Shown here: positions 49,255 through 57,116 of the stretch, one piece after another
Layout of the letters: the number at the start of each line of letters is the position of its first letter
Position numbering within the stretch: position 1 is the first letter of the stretch
Source of the DNA: CAG-791 sp045113775
Lineage (GTDB): Bacteria; Bacillota; Clostridia; Lachnospirales; Lachnospiraceae
NCBI GenBank assembly: GCA_045113775.1
Contig: JBGUJH010000067.1
Location: forward strand, 124,001 to 188,000
Direction of reading: 5' to 3'
Length of the DNA stretch: 64,000 nt
The notes under the pieces: model-generated
Told to the model about the DNA's origin: nothing
Database searches by the model: none
Seen by the model: only the letters and a program-made list of their open reading frames with translations
Program-made: the position numbers and the translations under genes

Positions 49255-50128
49255 TTTCGTCCCCTCCCTGCGGCGGCAATTCAAGAGTGATTCTTCCGGT
49301 CTTTCCGTTTCTGAAGTCGTCCAGGACCAGCTTGGATGCCCTCTGGTAGTCCGGTTCTCCGCCGGCTTTTAAGAGGTTGCGCGCCAGGGCGATCTTTGTA
49401 AGGAGCTGCACGTTGTCCATAGGAAATTCCCACTTCTCTCCATCCTCAGGCGCGTACCTGCTGATCAGCAGAGACGGATATTCGCGCTGCAAAAAATCGA
49501 GCAGCTCAAGGGACAGCTCCTGCTCCTCCAGGAGTTCCTGCCGGATCGCGCCCGTCAGCGCCAGGTTTACCCCGACCTGTCTGTCCTCGAATTTCGGCCA
49601 CAGAATGCCGGGCGTGTCGAGGAGTTCCAGATTCTTGTTGAGACGGATCCACTGCTTGCCGCGCGTCACGCCAGGTTTGTTCCCGGTCTTGGCGCTGGCT
49701 TTTCCCGCAAAGGAGTTGATGAATGTGGACTTGCCCACATTAGGGATGCCGACGACCATGGCCCTGAGAGGACGTCCGACTATACCTCTGCGCTTATCCC
49801 TCTCTCTTTTGGCCGCGCATGCTTTTTCCACATACGCTTTGATCTTCTCATTGGCTTTTCTGGTGCGCGCGTCCATGGCGATGACCATGAACCCTTTGTA
49901 TTCAAAATATTTCTGGAACAGCGCTGTTCTTGCGGGATCCGCCATATCCGCCTTCGTCATCAGAAGGATCCTGGCTTTATTTCCGCACAGCGCATCAATA
50001 TCCGGATTGCGGCTGCTCAGCGGGATTCTGGCGTCAGCCAGCTCGATCACCAGATCGACGAGTCCGATATTCTCCTGCATCATCCTGCGGGCCTTGGTCA
50101 TATGCCCGGGATACCATTGATAGTCCAT
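49241..50128 (-). CDS. rbgA: Ribosome biogenesis GTPase YlqF/RbgA
   Basis: A 295-residue circularly permuted GTPase needed for late 50S assembly in Bacillota. The permuted order is visible: G4 as TKAD first, then G1 GIPNVGKS, then G3 DTPG. The N-terminal YPGHMTKARR is a family marker and the C-terminal ANTAR-like helical part follows (LLTKIALARNLLKAGGEPDY). GGGAGGAAGG precedes the ATG. Position between rplS and lepB is the common one in Bacillota. Confidence 0.96.
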   Translation of the reverse strand: MDYQWYPGHMTKARRMMQENIGLVDLVIELADARIPLSSRNPDIDALCGNKARILLMTKADMADPARTALFQKYFEYKGFMVIAMDARTRKANEKIKAYVEKACAAKRERDKRRGIVGRPLRAMVVGIPNVGKSTFINSFAGKASAKTGNKPGVTRGKQWIRLNKNLELLDTPGILWPKFEDRQVGVNLALTGAIRQELLEEQELSLELLDFLQREYPSLLISRYAPEDGEKWEFPMDNVQLLTKIALARNLLKAGGEPDYQRASKLVLDDFRNGKTGRITLELPPQGGDESERK

Positions 50129-50235
50129 CCGCCTTCCTCCCTTCTTAAATGTGTATTGAACTTAGGCTGCGTAAAACTGCGCCGTTTCGCCCGGAACCCT
50201 GCGGCTTCGGCCGGCGCTGCTCTTTCCGCCTACAA

Positions 50236-50266
50236 AGAATGCCGCACTGTATTCACAGCGCGGCAT
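50236..50266 (-). terminator. Terminator of rplS
   Basis: Twelve-bp stem (ATGCCGCGCTGT with one G-T pair, loop of 4) followed on the minus strand by TCTTTGT, about 20 bases after the rplS stop. T tract is weak, so some read-through into rbgA is expected. Confidence 0.65.
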
Positions 50267-50288
50267 GCCTTAAATCCGATTTCAGTGA

Positions 50289-50642
50289 TCAGCGGTCGTT
50301 CAGAGCCTTTACCTTGGCCTTCTTGCCGCTCAGGCTGCGGAGGTAGTTGAGCTTCGCTCTTCTGACCTTACCACGTCTCACAACGTCAACCTTCTCAACG
50401 TTGGGGCTGTGCAGAGGCCATGTCTTCTCAACACCGATACCGCTGGATTCCTTGCGGACAGTGAAAGTAGTTCTGGGGCCGCCGCCCTGGATCTTGAGAA
50501 CTGTTCCCTCGAAGATCTGGATTCTTTCGCGGTTACCCTCTTTGATCCTGTTGTGTACACGAACTGTGTCACCTACGTTGAACTGAGGAACTTCCTTCTT
50601 CAGCTGTTCATTTTCGAGTTCTTTGATGATTTCGTAATTCAT
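50289..50642 (-). CDS. rplS: 50S ribosomal protein L19
   Basis: A 117-residue protein at the 30S-50S interface. Motifs: FNVGDTVRVHNRIKEGNRER, FEGTVLKIQGGGPRTTFTVR and KVRRAKLNYLRSLSGKKAKV. The ATG at 50642 has AAAGGAG 6 bases upstream; an upstream in-frame start at 50699 is in the leader. It belongs to the rpsP-khpA-rimM-trmD-rplS cluster. A structured leader like the L19 autoregulatory element may precede it. Confidence 0.98.
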   Translation of the reverse strand: MNYEIIKELENEQLKKEVPQFNVGDTVRVHNRIKEGNRERIQIFEGTVLKIQGGGPRTTFTVRKESSGIGVEKTWPLHSPNVEKVDVVRRGKVRRAKLNYLRSLSGKKAKVKALNDR

Positions 50643-50660
50643 TTTAATCTCCTTTATACT

Positions 50661-50713
50661 GGGGACGTTCTTGCCGTCGTGCACCGCCTTACGGGCCACA
50701 GCAGAGGACCGTC
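50661..50713 (-). promoter_or_regulatory. Putative L19 leader (ribosomal protein autoregulatory structure)
   Basis: The 144-base gap before rplS holds GACGGTCC, a stem with GGCCCGTAAGGC, then GACGGCAAGAACGTC (3-bp-plus hairpin) and CCCC, 20 bases before the SD. Size, position and the GACG/CGTC pairing resemble the L19 leader family of Bacillota; the match is from memory and no alignment was run. Confidence 0.45.
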
Positions 50714-50786
50714 TTCGATTTTGGATATGTTGTCAACGCAACATTAATAATTTAACACAACGAATGCAGATATGCAAGTCCCAATA

Positions 50787-51515
50787 TTACTTGCGTTTCT
50801 TCTCTTTTTTCTCTGCTTCGGGATGTTCTTCCATGTACTTTTCATACAGGTCCGGTCTTCTCTCTTTTGTCCTTTGAAGCGACTGCTCCTTCCGCCACCG
50901 GTCCACTTTGGCGTGGTCGCCGGACAGAAGGACCGCCGGGACCGCCTTGCCCATCCATACCTCAGGGCGCGAATACTGCGGATATTCCAGAAGCCCGTTC
51001 ATGAACGAATCCGTATCCGCCGAGACGCCGTTTCCCAAAACTCCCGGGATCAGCCTCGATACCGTGTCAATGACTACCATCGCGGGCAGCTCGCCGCCCG
51101 TCAGGACATAGTCTCCGATCGAGATCTCGTCCGTCACGATCTCTTCCAGGACCCTTTCGTCAATACCTTCATAGTGGCCGCAGAGTATGATCAGATCCTC
51201 TTCCTGCGCCAGCTCCCGGGCTTTGCTCTGTGTAAAAATACTGCCCTGCGGTGTCATATAGACCACTCTGGCAGGCTTCCCCAGACCGCTCTGAACCGCC
51301 ATGCACGCGTCATAGACGGGCTGCGCCTGCATAAGCATGCCGGCTCCGCCGCCGTACGTGTAGTCGTCCACTTTCCTGTGTTTGTTCGCAGCGTAGTCCC
51401 GTATATTCACAGCGTTGAGACTGACCAGTCCTTTCTGCATAGCCCGGCCGGTTATGCTGGTGCCCAGTCCCTGTTCGATCATCTCCGGAAAAAGAGTCAA
51501 AACATGAAAATTCAT
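50787..51515 (-). CDS. trmD: tRNA (guanine-N1)-methyltransferase TrmD
   Basis: A 242-residue SPOUT enzyme that methylates G37 next to the anticodon, preventing +1 frameshifts. N-terminal MNFHVLTLFPEMIEQGLGTS, YTYGGGAGMLMQ, and the trefoil-knot SAM site IGDYVLTGGELPAM are all present. The C-terminal helical domain ends in a Lys-rich tail (PEAEKKEKKRK). It overlaps the rimM stop by 4 bases (ATGA). Confidence 0.97.
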   Translation of the reverse strand: MNFHVLTLFPEMIEQGLGTSITGRAMQKGLVSLNAVNIRDYAANKHRKVDDYTYGGGAGMLMQAQPVYDACMAVQSGLGKPARVVYMTPQGSIFTQSKARELAQEEDLIILCGHYEGIDERVLEEIVTDEISIGDYVLTGGELPAMVVIDTVSRLIPGVLGNGVSADTDSFMNGLLEYPQYSRPEVWMGKAVPAVLLSGDHAKVDRWRKEQSLQRTKERRPDLYEKYMEEHPEAEKKEKKRK

Positions 51516-52024
51516 AGATTCTCCAGTCCGGGAAGAAGGTGAACTTTCATTGTTCCCTCTTCCAGATTTACGTCGAGGATGCAGTCGGGGATAGCAGGGA
51601 TCAGAATGCTCTTTCCCCCATCGCCGCGCACATCATATACATTATTGGCGCCGGTCTCGATCACGTCCTTGATCTCGCCCAGCTCTCTGCCGTCGTCCGC
51701 AGTGACTTTAAGTCCCAGCAGATCGGGGATAAAATATTCCCCTTCCTCAAGTTCGTACGCGTCCTCTCTCGGAATCAGGAGCTCCGCTCCCTTGAGTCTC
51801 TCGACATCCTCGATCCTGTCCATTGTCTCAAAGCCCAGGATCACAAATTTCTTAAAGAATTTGACGCTTCGGATCTTAAGAATTCTCTCCTCGCGCCCTG
51901 TGTCCATGATGACCTGCTTCAGGTCCAGGAATCTCCTCGGCTCGTCTGTCGTAGGAAATATCTTGACCTCTCCGCGCAGTCCGTGCGTTCCGGCGATCAC
52001 GCCTACTCTAAATCTTGATACCAT
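51512..52024 (-). CDS. rimM: 16S rRNA processing protein RimM
   Basis: A 170-residue assembly factor for the 30S head. The N-terminal RimM barrel is visible (FRVGVIAGTHGLRGEVKIFP, ETMDRIEDVERLKGAELLIP) and the PRC-like barrel follows (YFIPDLLGLKVTADDGRELG, SILIPAIPDCI). It starts the rimM-trmD part, coupled to trmD by overlap. A terminator lies between it and khpA, so it may be transcribed from the TATAAT-containing promoter 31 bases upstream. Confidence 0.96.
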   Translation of the reverse strand: MVSRFRVGVIAGTHGLRGEVKIFPTTDEPRRFLDLKQVIMDTGREERILKIRSVKFFKKFVILGFETMDRIEDVERLKGAELLIPREDAYELEEGEYFIPDLLGLKVTADDGRELGEIKDVIETGANNVYDVRGDGGKSILIPAIPDCILDVNLEEGTMKVHLLPGLENL

Positions 52025-52054
52025 GTTTTCCTTTTTTCAGGCACCCTGCTTTTT

Positions 52055-52083
52055 ATTATAGAAGGGTTCCTTCTGAGATAAAA
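52055..52083 (-). promoter_or_regulatory. Weak candidate rimM promoter
   Basis: TTTTAT (52083-52078), 17 bases, TATAAT (52060-52055), 31 bases before rimM. The -10 is perfect, the -35 is poor and overlaps the T tract of the preceding terminator; a small AGAAGG-GTT-CCTTCT hairpin lies in the spacer. Confidence 0.35.
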
Positions 52084-52108
52084 AGACGGCAGCGATTAAC
52101 CGCTGCCG
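52078..52108 (-). terminator. Terminator between khpA and rimM
   Basis: Perfect 8-bp stem CGGCAGCG / CGCTGCCG with a 6-base loop, then TCTTTTTATC on the minus strand. It splits the rpsP-khpA part from rimM-trmD-rplS. Confidence 0.85.
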
Positions 52109-52136
52109 CCGCACAATAAGCTATTCAATCGGCTGC

Positions 52137-52364
52137 TCAGTCGATGTCCACATCCACTCTGATATCCTCTCTGGAGGCTGCAGCCTTGACGACAGAACGG
52201 ATCGCTTTCGCGATTCTGCCCTGTTTGCCAATGACTTTGCCCATGTCAGAAGGTGCGACATGAAGCTGGATCCGGATGTTCTTGCCCTCCTGCGTCTGCG
52301 TGACGACAACGTCATCGGGATGATCGACAAGCGCCTTGGCGATCAATTCAACTAATTCTCTCAT
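52137..52364 (-). CDS. khpA: KH-domain RNA-binding protein KhpA (YlqC)
   Basis: A 75-residue protein consisting of one KH domain: MRELVELIAKALVDHPDDVV at the N-terminus and the GxxG loop in MGKVIGKQGRIAKAIRSVVK. In pneumococcus KhpA works with KhpB in RNA-binding control of cell division and elongation. It follows rpsP by 57 bases, as in most Bacillota. A terminator follows within 30 bases. Confidence 0.95.
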   Translation of the reverse strand: MRELVELIAKALVDHPDDVVVTQTQEGKNIRIQLHVAPSDMGKVIGKQGRIAKAIRSVVKAAASREDIRVDVDID

Positions 52365-52421
52365 AAATATTCCTTCCGACTGTCAGGTCCGAACTTTAGT
52401 GATCATTACAAATGATCTCAA

Positions 52422-52664
52422 TTATTTAACTCCGGCCTGCTTGAACAGCTTCTTAACAACAGTAGTGGGCTGTGCGCCGTTGGCGATCCACTTCTTTGCT
52501 GCTTCAGCATCAACCTTTACTTCTGCGGGATCAGTATTGGGATTGTAGGTTCCGATCTCCTCGATTGCTCTGCCGTTTCTGGGTGTGGATGCCTCAGCTA
52601 CCACGATTCTGTACATCGGTACCTTCTTCTCGCCGATTCTCTTCAATCTGATCTTAACTGCCAT
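52422..52664 (-). CDS. rpsP: 30S ribosomal protein S16
   Basis: An 80-residue ribosomal protein starting MAVKIRLKRIGEKKVPMYRI and containing VVAEASTPRNGRAIEEIG and YNPNTDP. Length and motifs are standard. SD AAGGAGG lies 8-9 bases before the ATG. The 128-base gap after ffh holds a GTGTCCT/AGGACAC hairpin but no T tract, so it may be read from the ffh transcript. Confidence 0.98.
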   Translation of the reverse strand: MAVKIRLKRIGEKKVPMYRIVVAEASTPRNGRAIEEIGTYNPNTDPAEVKVDAEAAKKWIANGAQPTTVVKKLFKQAGVK

Positions 52665-52792
52665 GACTTTGATTTCCTCCTTAAGAAAATTAATGCTTTT
52701 TTGATGTGTCCTTTGTCTTATCAGTGCAGGACACGATATTTTGAACAGAATAACTTCTGATTCATACTATTGAATACGGGCTGACCGGGAGA

Positions 52793-54196
52793 TCAGAAGG
52801 GGAATCCCCCTCTTCTTCCCATTCCGCCGTAACCGCCCATGCCGCCCATACCGCCGAAGGGATTTGCATTCCTGCCTCTCTTTCCCTTCTTGCCGCCGGC
52901 CTGCTTCATCATCTTGGACATCTGGTTGAACTGTTTGATAAAGCGGTTGACATCCGCGATGTCGTTTCCGGAACCCTTGGCGATCCTGTACTTTCTCTGG
53001 GGCGTGAGGAGCTTGGGATTCATCCTCTCCTCGGGCGTCATGCTCAGGACGATCGCCTCTGTGCGCTTGAGCTGTTTGTCATCGATGATGCTCTCGAGCT
53101 GGTCCTTCTTGATCCCGAGACCGGGAAGCATTCCCAGAACGCTGGAAAGACCGCCCATCTTCCTCATCTGCTTGAGGCTGTTGAGGTAGTCGTTGAAATC
53201 GAACTTTCCCTTTTTGAGGTGCGACACCATGTCGCGGCTCTCCTGCTCATCCTGCTTGTCAAGTGCCTGCTGGGCCTTGTCGATGAGAGTGAGCACATCG
53301 CCCATGCCGAGGATCCTGCCCGCCATTCGGTCGGGATAGAACTGTTCGAGGTCTGACAGCTTCTCGCCCATACCTACGTACAGGATAGGCTTGCCTGTGA
53401 CCGCCTTGATCGACAGGGCTGCACCGCCTCTGGTGTCGCCGTCCATCTTGGCGAGGATCACGCCGTCTACGCCGACTTTGTCATCGAAAGTCTTTGCTAC
53501 ATTGACGGCTTCCTGACCGGTCATGGCGTCAACGACCAGGATCGTCTGGTGTACTGTGACCGCCTTCTTGATGTCCTCGAGCTCTTTCATCATCTCCTCG
53601 TCGATCTGCAGACGTCCTGCAGTATCGAGGATGACGAGATTCTCCTTATTCTTGGCTGCATGCTCAATCGCCGCCTTGGCAATGTCGGCGGGTTTGTGCC
53701 TGTCGCCCATCGTGAAAACTTCGACGCCCTGTTTCTCTCCGTTGACCTGCAGCTGTTTGATCGCTGCCGGGCGATAAATATCAAGGGCGACCAGCAGGGG
53801 TTTCTTGCCCTTCTGCTTAAATTTGCCGGCGATCTTCGCGGCAGTCGTTGTCTTACCTGCACCCTGCAGACCGACCATCATGATGACTGTCATCTGCTTG
53901 CCGGGCTGCAGCTGGAGCTCAGTGGTTTCGCTCCCCATCAGCTCGGTCATCTCCTCATTTACGATCTTGATGACCATCTGGGCGGGGTTGAGACCGCTCA
54001 TGACTTCTTCGCCGACTGCTCTCTCCTGTACGGAGTTGACAAACTGTTTTACCACCTTGAAGTTGACGTCTGCTTCGAGCAGAGCCATCTTGACTTCGCG
54101 CATAGCGGCCTTGACATCGCTCTCTGTGAGCTTTCCCTTGCCGCTCAGTTTGCTGAATATGCTGTTTAGCTTTTCTGTTAAGCTGTCAAATGCCAT
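52793..54196 (-). CDS. ffh: Signal recognition particle protein Ffh (SRP54)
   Basis: A 467-residue GTPase that binds signal sequences and SRP RNA. The N domain begins MAFDSLTEKLNSIFSKLSGK; the G domain has GLQGAGKTTTAAK, DTAGR and the GxxTK-like segment around ILAKMDGDTRGG. The M domain is methionine-rich (FIKQFNQMSKMMKQAGGKKG) and ends in a Gly/Met tail GGMGGMGGYGGMGRRGG. It follows ylxM by 63 bases. SRP RNA was not found in this window. Confidence 0.97.
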   Translation of the reverse strand: MAFDSLTEKLNSIFSKLSGKGKLTESDVKAAMREVKMALLEADVNFKVVKQFVNSVQERAVGEEVMSGLNPAQMVIKIVNEEMTELMGSETTELQLQPGKQMTVIMMVGLQGAGKTTTAAKIAGKFKQKGKKPLLVALDIYRPAAIKQLQVNGEKQGVEVFTMGDRHKPADIAKAAIEHAAKNKENLVILDTAGRLQIDEEMMKELEDIKKAVTVHQTILVVDAMTGQEAVNVAKTFDDKVGVDGVILAKMDGDTRGGAALSIKAVTGKPILYVGMGEKLSDLEQFYPDRMAGRILGMGDVLTLIDKAQQALDKQDEQESRDMVSHLKKGKFDFNDYLNSLKQMRKMGGLSSVLGMLPGLGIKKDQLESIIDDKQLKRTEAIVLSMTPEERMNPKLLTPQRKYRIAKGSGNDIADVNRFIKQFNQMSKMMKQAGGKKGKRGRNANPFGGMGGMGGYGGMGRRGGFPF

Positions 54197-54259
54197 ATAG
54201 ACGTTCCTCTGAATATGTGTGGTTTGAGGGGCCGCTCATACGGTTCTGCCTTCAGCAGC

Positions 54260-54604
54260 TCAGGATTCCAGATCTTTACAGATCTCTTCCGCGATCCCGA
54301 GGAGCACTGAGGCCTGCGTCTGGGGAATCTCCCCTGAGAAGGCCATTTTCCTCAGCTTGTCGGCGGACTCCCTGATCCTGTCAAAACGCCGGATCATACC
54401 GAGCTTTTTCTCATACTCGCGCATGATCACCGTACATCTTCTCACAAGATCATGCACCGCCTGCTTGCTGACGCCTTCCGTCTCAGCGACCTCATTTAAT
54501 GATAAATTCTCATAGACGACCTTCTCGTATATCTTCTGCTGATGCCCGGTGAGAAGCGAGCCGTAAAAATCGTACAGAAGGCCCTGTTCAACGATCTTTT
54601 CCAT
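54260..54604 (-). CDS. ylxM: SRP-associated regulatory protein YlxM
   Basis: A 114-residue putative helix-turn-helix protein encoded with ffh in Bacillota; in some species it stimulates SRP function. The family start LLYDFYGSLLTGHQQKIYEK and the HTH region LSLNEVAETEGVSKQAVHDL are clear. The ATG at 54604 is chosen for alignment with family starts and an AGGT-rich upstream; the frame remains open to 54697. A near-consensus promoter (TTGACA-17-TAATAT) ends only 11 bases before this ATG, which would leave almost no leader. Confidence 0.9.
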   Translation of the reverse strand: MEKIVEQGLLYDFYGSLLTGHQQKIYEKVVYENLSLNEVAETEGVSKQAVHDLVRRCTVIMREYEKKLGMIRRFDRIRESADKLRKMAFSGEIPQTQASVLLGIAEEICKDLES

Positions 54605-54614
54605 CACCTGACCT

Positions 54615-54643
54615 ATATTACATTCACAATAGCGAAGTGTCAA
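54615..54643 (-). promoter_or_regulatory. Near-consensus promoter overlapping the ylxM start region
   Basis: TTGACA (54643-54638), 17-base spacer, TAATAT (54620-54615). Start of transcription is expected near 54608, only a few bases before the ATG at 54604. Confidence 0.65.
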
Positions 54644-54679
54644 GTGTTTTTTCTTTACTCGCGAAGCTCCTTCGGACGC

Positions 54680-54714
54680 CACAGTCCCGAAATGCAAAGC
54701 ATTTTGGGACTGTG
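54680..54714 (-). other. Long imperfect hairpin after the GH25-like gene
   Basis: Stem CACAGTCCC-AAATGC / GCATTT-GGGACTGTG (one mismatch, loop of 3), starting 11 bases after the stop at 54725. It has no T tract on the minus strand. It may protect the transcript end or be a weak terminator. Confidence 0.5.
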
Positions 54715-54724
54715 ATGCCGGATT

Positions 54725-55771
54725 CTATTCCGCAGTTACGCTCAGATCCAGCGCCACATCCCCTTCAATACCGTCTACAGTTCCTTTCAGACTGTACTGC
54801 CAGCATCTGAATTTGTAGGGGAAATACAGGTAATCGCCGTAGTCCGCGATCCACTTGTCGAACTCCTCCAGTTCGCTCATGTTCAGGAGCATGTGGAAAG
54901 CCGCCGTATTGGCATAGATCACGGGCTCATATCCCGCCTTCTTGATCTTGGAACAAAAAGCCTTGACCCCCTGCGTCCACTCTTCTCTTGTATGGCCGCT
55001 GAGAGAGCTGGAGTTGTCGGGGATCTGCACGCGCACCGCGATGGGCGCTCCCATCTCCTGCTGCGTCATTCCCAGATGTTCCAGAACAAAATCCGCGATC
55101 TTCCCTGCGTCCTCTTCTTTCGCCGCGTCCAGGTCCACATAGCATCCGGTCCGGATCCCGACGGACTTGGCGCCTTTCATGTTCTCTTCAAACAGTTCGT
55201 CCTGTTCAAGTTCTCCTTCGCTGTTTCTGACAACGGCCCGGATCATCGCGAACGCGATCCTGTCCTCCGCCACTTTGGTCCAGTCGATCTCCCCGTTCAG
55301 GGAAGAGACGTCGACGCCTCTGTTGACTTTAACGTTCGGGTCCTCTCCGATGTATTCCATTCCGCCGTTCTCAACGAGCTTGAAATCCGTGGCAGAAAAA
55401 GGATTCGTCTGCAGGTTTCTGTCTACAGGATAGAAATAGTACCTGCCTTCCCACATGACGACAAGATCTCCCGGGAACAGGTCGCGGAGCATGGAGATCG
55501 TGCTGTTGCCGGACTCAAAGGAAGACTGTATGTCGAGAAGGATCCTGTTGCGCTCCTGCTGGGCCGCCTCATATTTGATCTTCTCGATCTGTCCGTCCGT
55601 GTAGACCGTTCCCTCGACCTTCGTCTCGTTTCGCATCCTTTCAAGGCGAACGAACAGGATCACCGTCATTGCCAGAGAAGCCGCTGTGATCATGCACATA
55701 AAAAGGATGTTCAAAAAATAGAACACCTTCCTGTGATTCGAATTTGATTTATCAGTTTCCCTTTTTTCCAT
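54725..55771 (-). CDS. Membrane-anchored GH25 lysozyme-like protein, probably catalytically inactive
   Basis: A 348-residue protein with a cytoplasmic N-terminus, one membrane helix (about 18-42, FYFLNILFMCMITAASLAMTV) and a coiled segment, then a GH25-type barrel from about residue 148: RGVDVSSLNGEIDWTKV, IAFAMIRAVVR, GIRTGCYVDLDAA, KKAGYEPVIYANTAAF and WQYSLKGTVDGIEGDVALDL. The fold is therefore clear. However, the strand that carries the catalytic Asp-x-Glu in GH25 enzymes reads PIAVRVQIPD here, with Arg-Val-Gln. It is inferred to bind but not cut peptidoglycan. It lies between ilvA and ylxM, 47 bases after ilvA. Confidence 0.8.
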   Translation of the reverse strand: MEKRETDKSNSNHRKVFYFLNILFMCMITAASLAMTVILFVRLERMRNETKVEGTVYTDGQIEKIKYEAAQQERNRILLDIQSSFESGNSTISMLRDLFPGDLVVMWEGRYYFYPVDRNLQTNPFSATDFKLVENGGMEYIGEDPNVKVNRGVDVSSLNGEIDWTKVAEDRIAFAMIRAVVRNSEGELEQDELFEENMKGAKSVGIRTGCYVDLDAAKEEDAGKIADFVLEHLGMTQQEMGAPIAVRVQIPDNSSSLSGHTREEWTQGVKAFCSKIKKAGYEPVIYANTAAFHMLLNMSELEEFDKWIADYGDYLYFPYKFRCWQYSLKGTVDGIEGDVALDLSVTAE

Positions 55772-55818
55772 TTCAATGCTCCCGGAAATGTCCTCAGAAC
55801 TCTGCTCGGATAATCCCT

Positions 55819-57045
55819 TTAAATGCTCACAGCCGCATGTCTGACTTTATATCCATGGTCAGATATTGCCTTGATGATCTGTTTTTTGTGCTCGGTTCCG
55901 AATGCTTCCATTGTGATCCGAAGTTCCACAGCCGCGTTGCGGTTGATGGATACGAACTGGTTGTGCTCAAGTTTGATCACGTTTCCGCCTACTTCGGCAA
56001 TTATACCTGAAACTCTGTGCAGCTCACCCGGCTTGTCGGGGAGAAGGACGGAGATCGTGAAGATCCTGTCTCGCAGGATAAGTCCCTGCTGCACGACGCT
56101 GGACATCGTGATCACGTCCATGTTGCCGCCGCTCAGGATCGAGACCACTTTTTTGCCCTTGCAGTGAATGTGTTTGAGTGCCGCCACCGTCAGAAGGCCG
56201 GAGTTCTCGACGATCATCTTGTGGTTCTCCACCATGTCGAGGAAGGAGACGACCAGGTCCGAATCCGGCACTGTGATCACACCGTCCAGGTTCTTCTGCA
56301 GATACGGGAAGATCTGTCTTCCGGGCGTCTTGACGGCTGTGCCGTCTGCTATTGTGTTGATCTGCGGAAGTGTGACGACCTCTCCCACCTCCAGAGAAGC
56401 CTTCAGGCAGGCAGCTCCTTCAGGCTCCACGCCGTACACCTTGGCTTCCGGCTTCAGCATCTTCATCAGCGTTGAGACGCCTGTCGCGAGGCCTCCTCCG
56501 CCCACGGGCACAAGGATGATGTCGACAAGAGGAAGTTCCTTGATGATCTCCATGGCGATCGTGCCCTGTCCTGTGGCGACGTCGGGGTCGTCAAAGGGAT
56601 GGATGAATGTATATCCGTTCTCCTCGGCCAGTTTAAAGGCATGTTCGCAGGCTTCATCATATACGTCTCCGTAAAGGACGACTTCCGCTCCGAGCGCTTT
56701 GGTGCGGTTTACCTTGATCAGAGGCGTCGTGGTCGGCATTACGATCACTGCCTTGGCCCCGAACTGTTTTGCCGCATAGGCAACGCCCTGCGCGTGGTTT
56801 CCTGCGGACGCCGTGATCAGCCCGCGTTCTCTCTCTTCAGCGCTAAGAGTGCTGATCTTGTAGTATGCGCCTCTGACTTTGTAAGCGCCGGTCCTCTGGT
56901 TGTTCTCAGGTTTGAGATAGACCTTGCCCCCGGTCCTCTCACTGAAATAATCCGAATAGATGAGGCTGGTATCCCGTGTAACTTTCGATACGGTCTCGCA
57001 GGCTTCCTCAAATTTCGCAAGTGTCAGTTTATCTTTCAATCCCAT
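55819..57045 (-). CDS. ilvA: Threonine ammonia-lyase (threonine dehydratase) with C-terminal ACT domain
   Basis: A 408-residue fold-type II PLP enzyme converting threonine to 2-oxobutyrate for isoleucine synthesis or catabolism. The PLP lysine is Lys56 in RTGAYKVRGA; the phosphate loop is VGGGGLATG; the C-terminal 80 residues form one ACT domain (ILRDRIFTISVLLPDKPGEL, VSINRNAAVELRITME). One ACT domain and this length match the TdcB/short IlvA class rather than E. coli IlvA with two ACT-like regions. It is 71 bases after ftsY and far from the ilv cluster at 36-40 kb. Confidence 0.93.
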   Translation of the reverse strand: MGLKDKLTLAKFEEACETVSKVTRDTSLIYSDYFSERTGGKVYLKPENNQRTGAYKVRGAYYKISTLSAEERERGLITASAGNHAQGVAYAAKQFGAKAVIVMPTTTPLIKVNRTKALGAEVVLYGDVYDEACEHAFKLAEENGYTFIHPFDDPDVATGQGTIAMEIIKELPLVDIILVPVGGGGLATGVSTLMKMLKPEAKVYGVEPEGAACLKASLEVGEVVTLPQINTIADGTAVKTPGRQIFPYLQKNLDGVITVPDSDLVVSFLDMVENHKMIVENSGLLTVAALKHIHCKGKKVVSILSGGNMDVITMSSVVQQGLILRDRIFTISVLLPDKPGELHRVSGIIAEVGGNVIKLEHNQFVSINRNAAVELRITMEAFGTEHKKQIIKAISDHGYKVRHAAVSI

Positions 57046-57116
57046 TTTGACATCCTTTCATGGACTGTATTGCATATCATCCCGCGCATCTTCGTCCCCG
57101 ATGCGCAGAATCTGAC

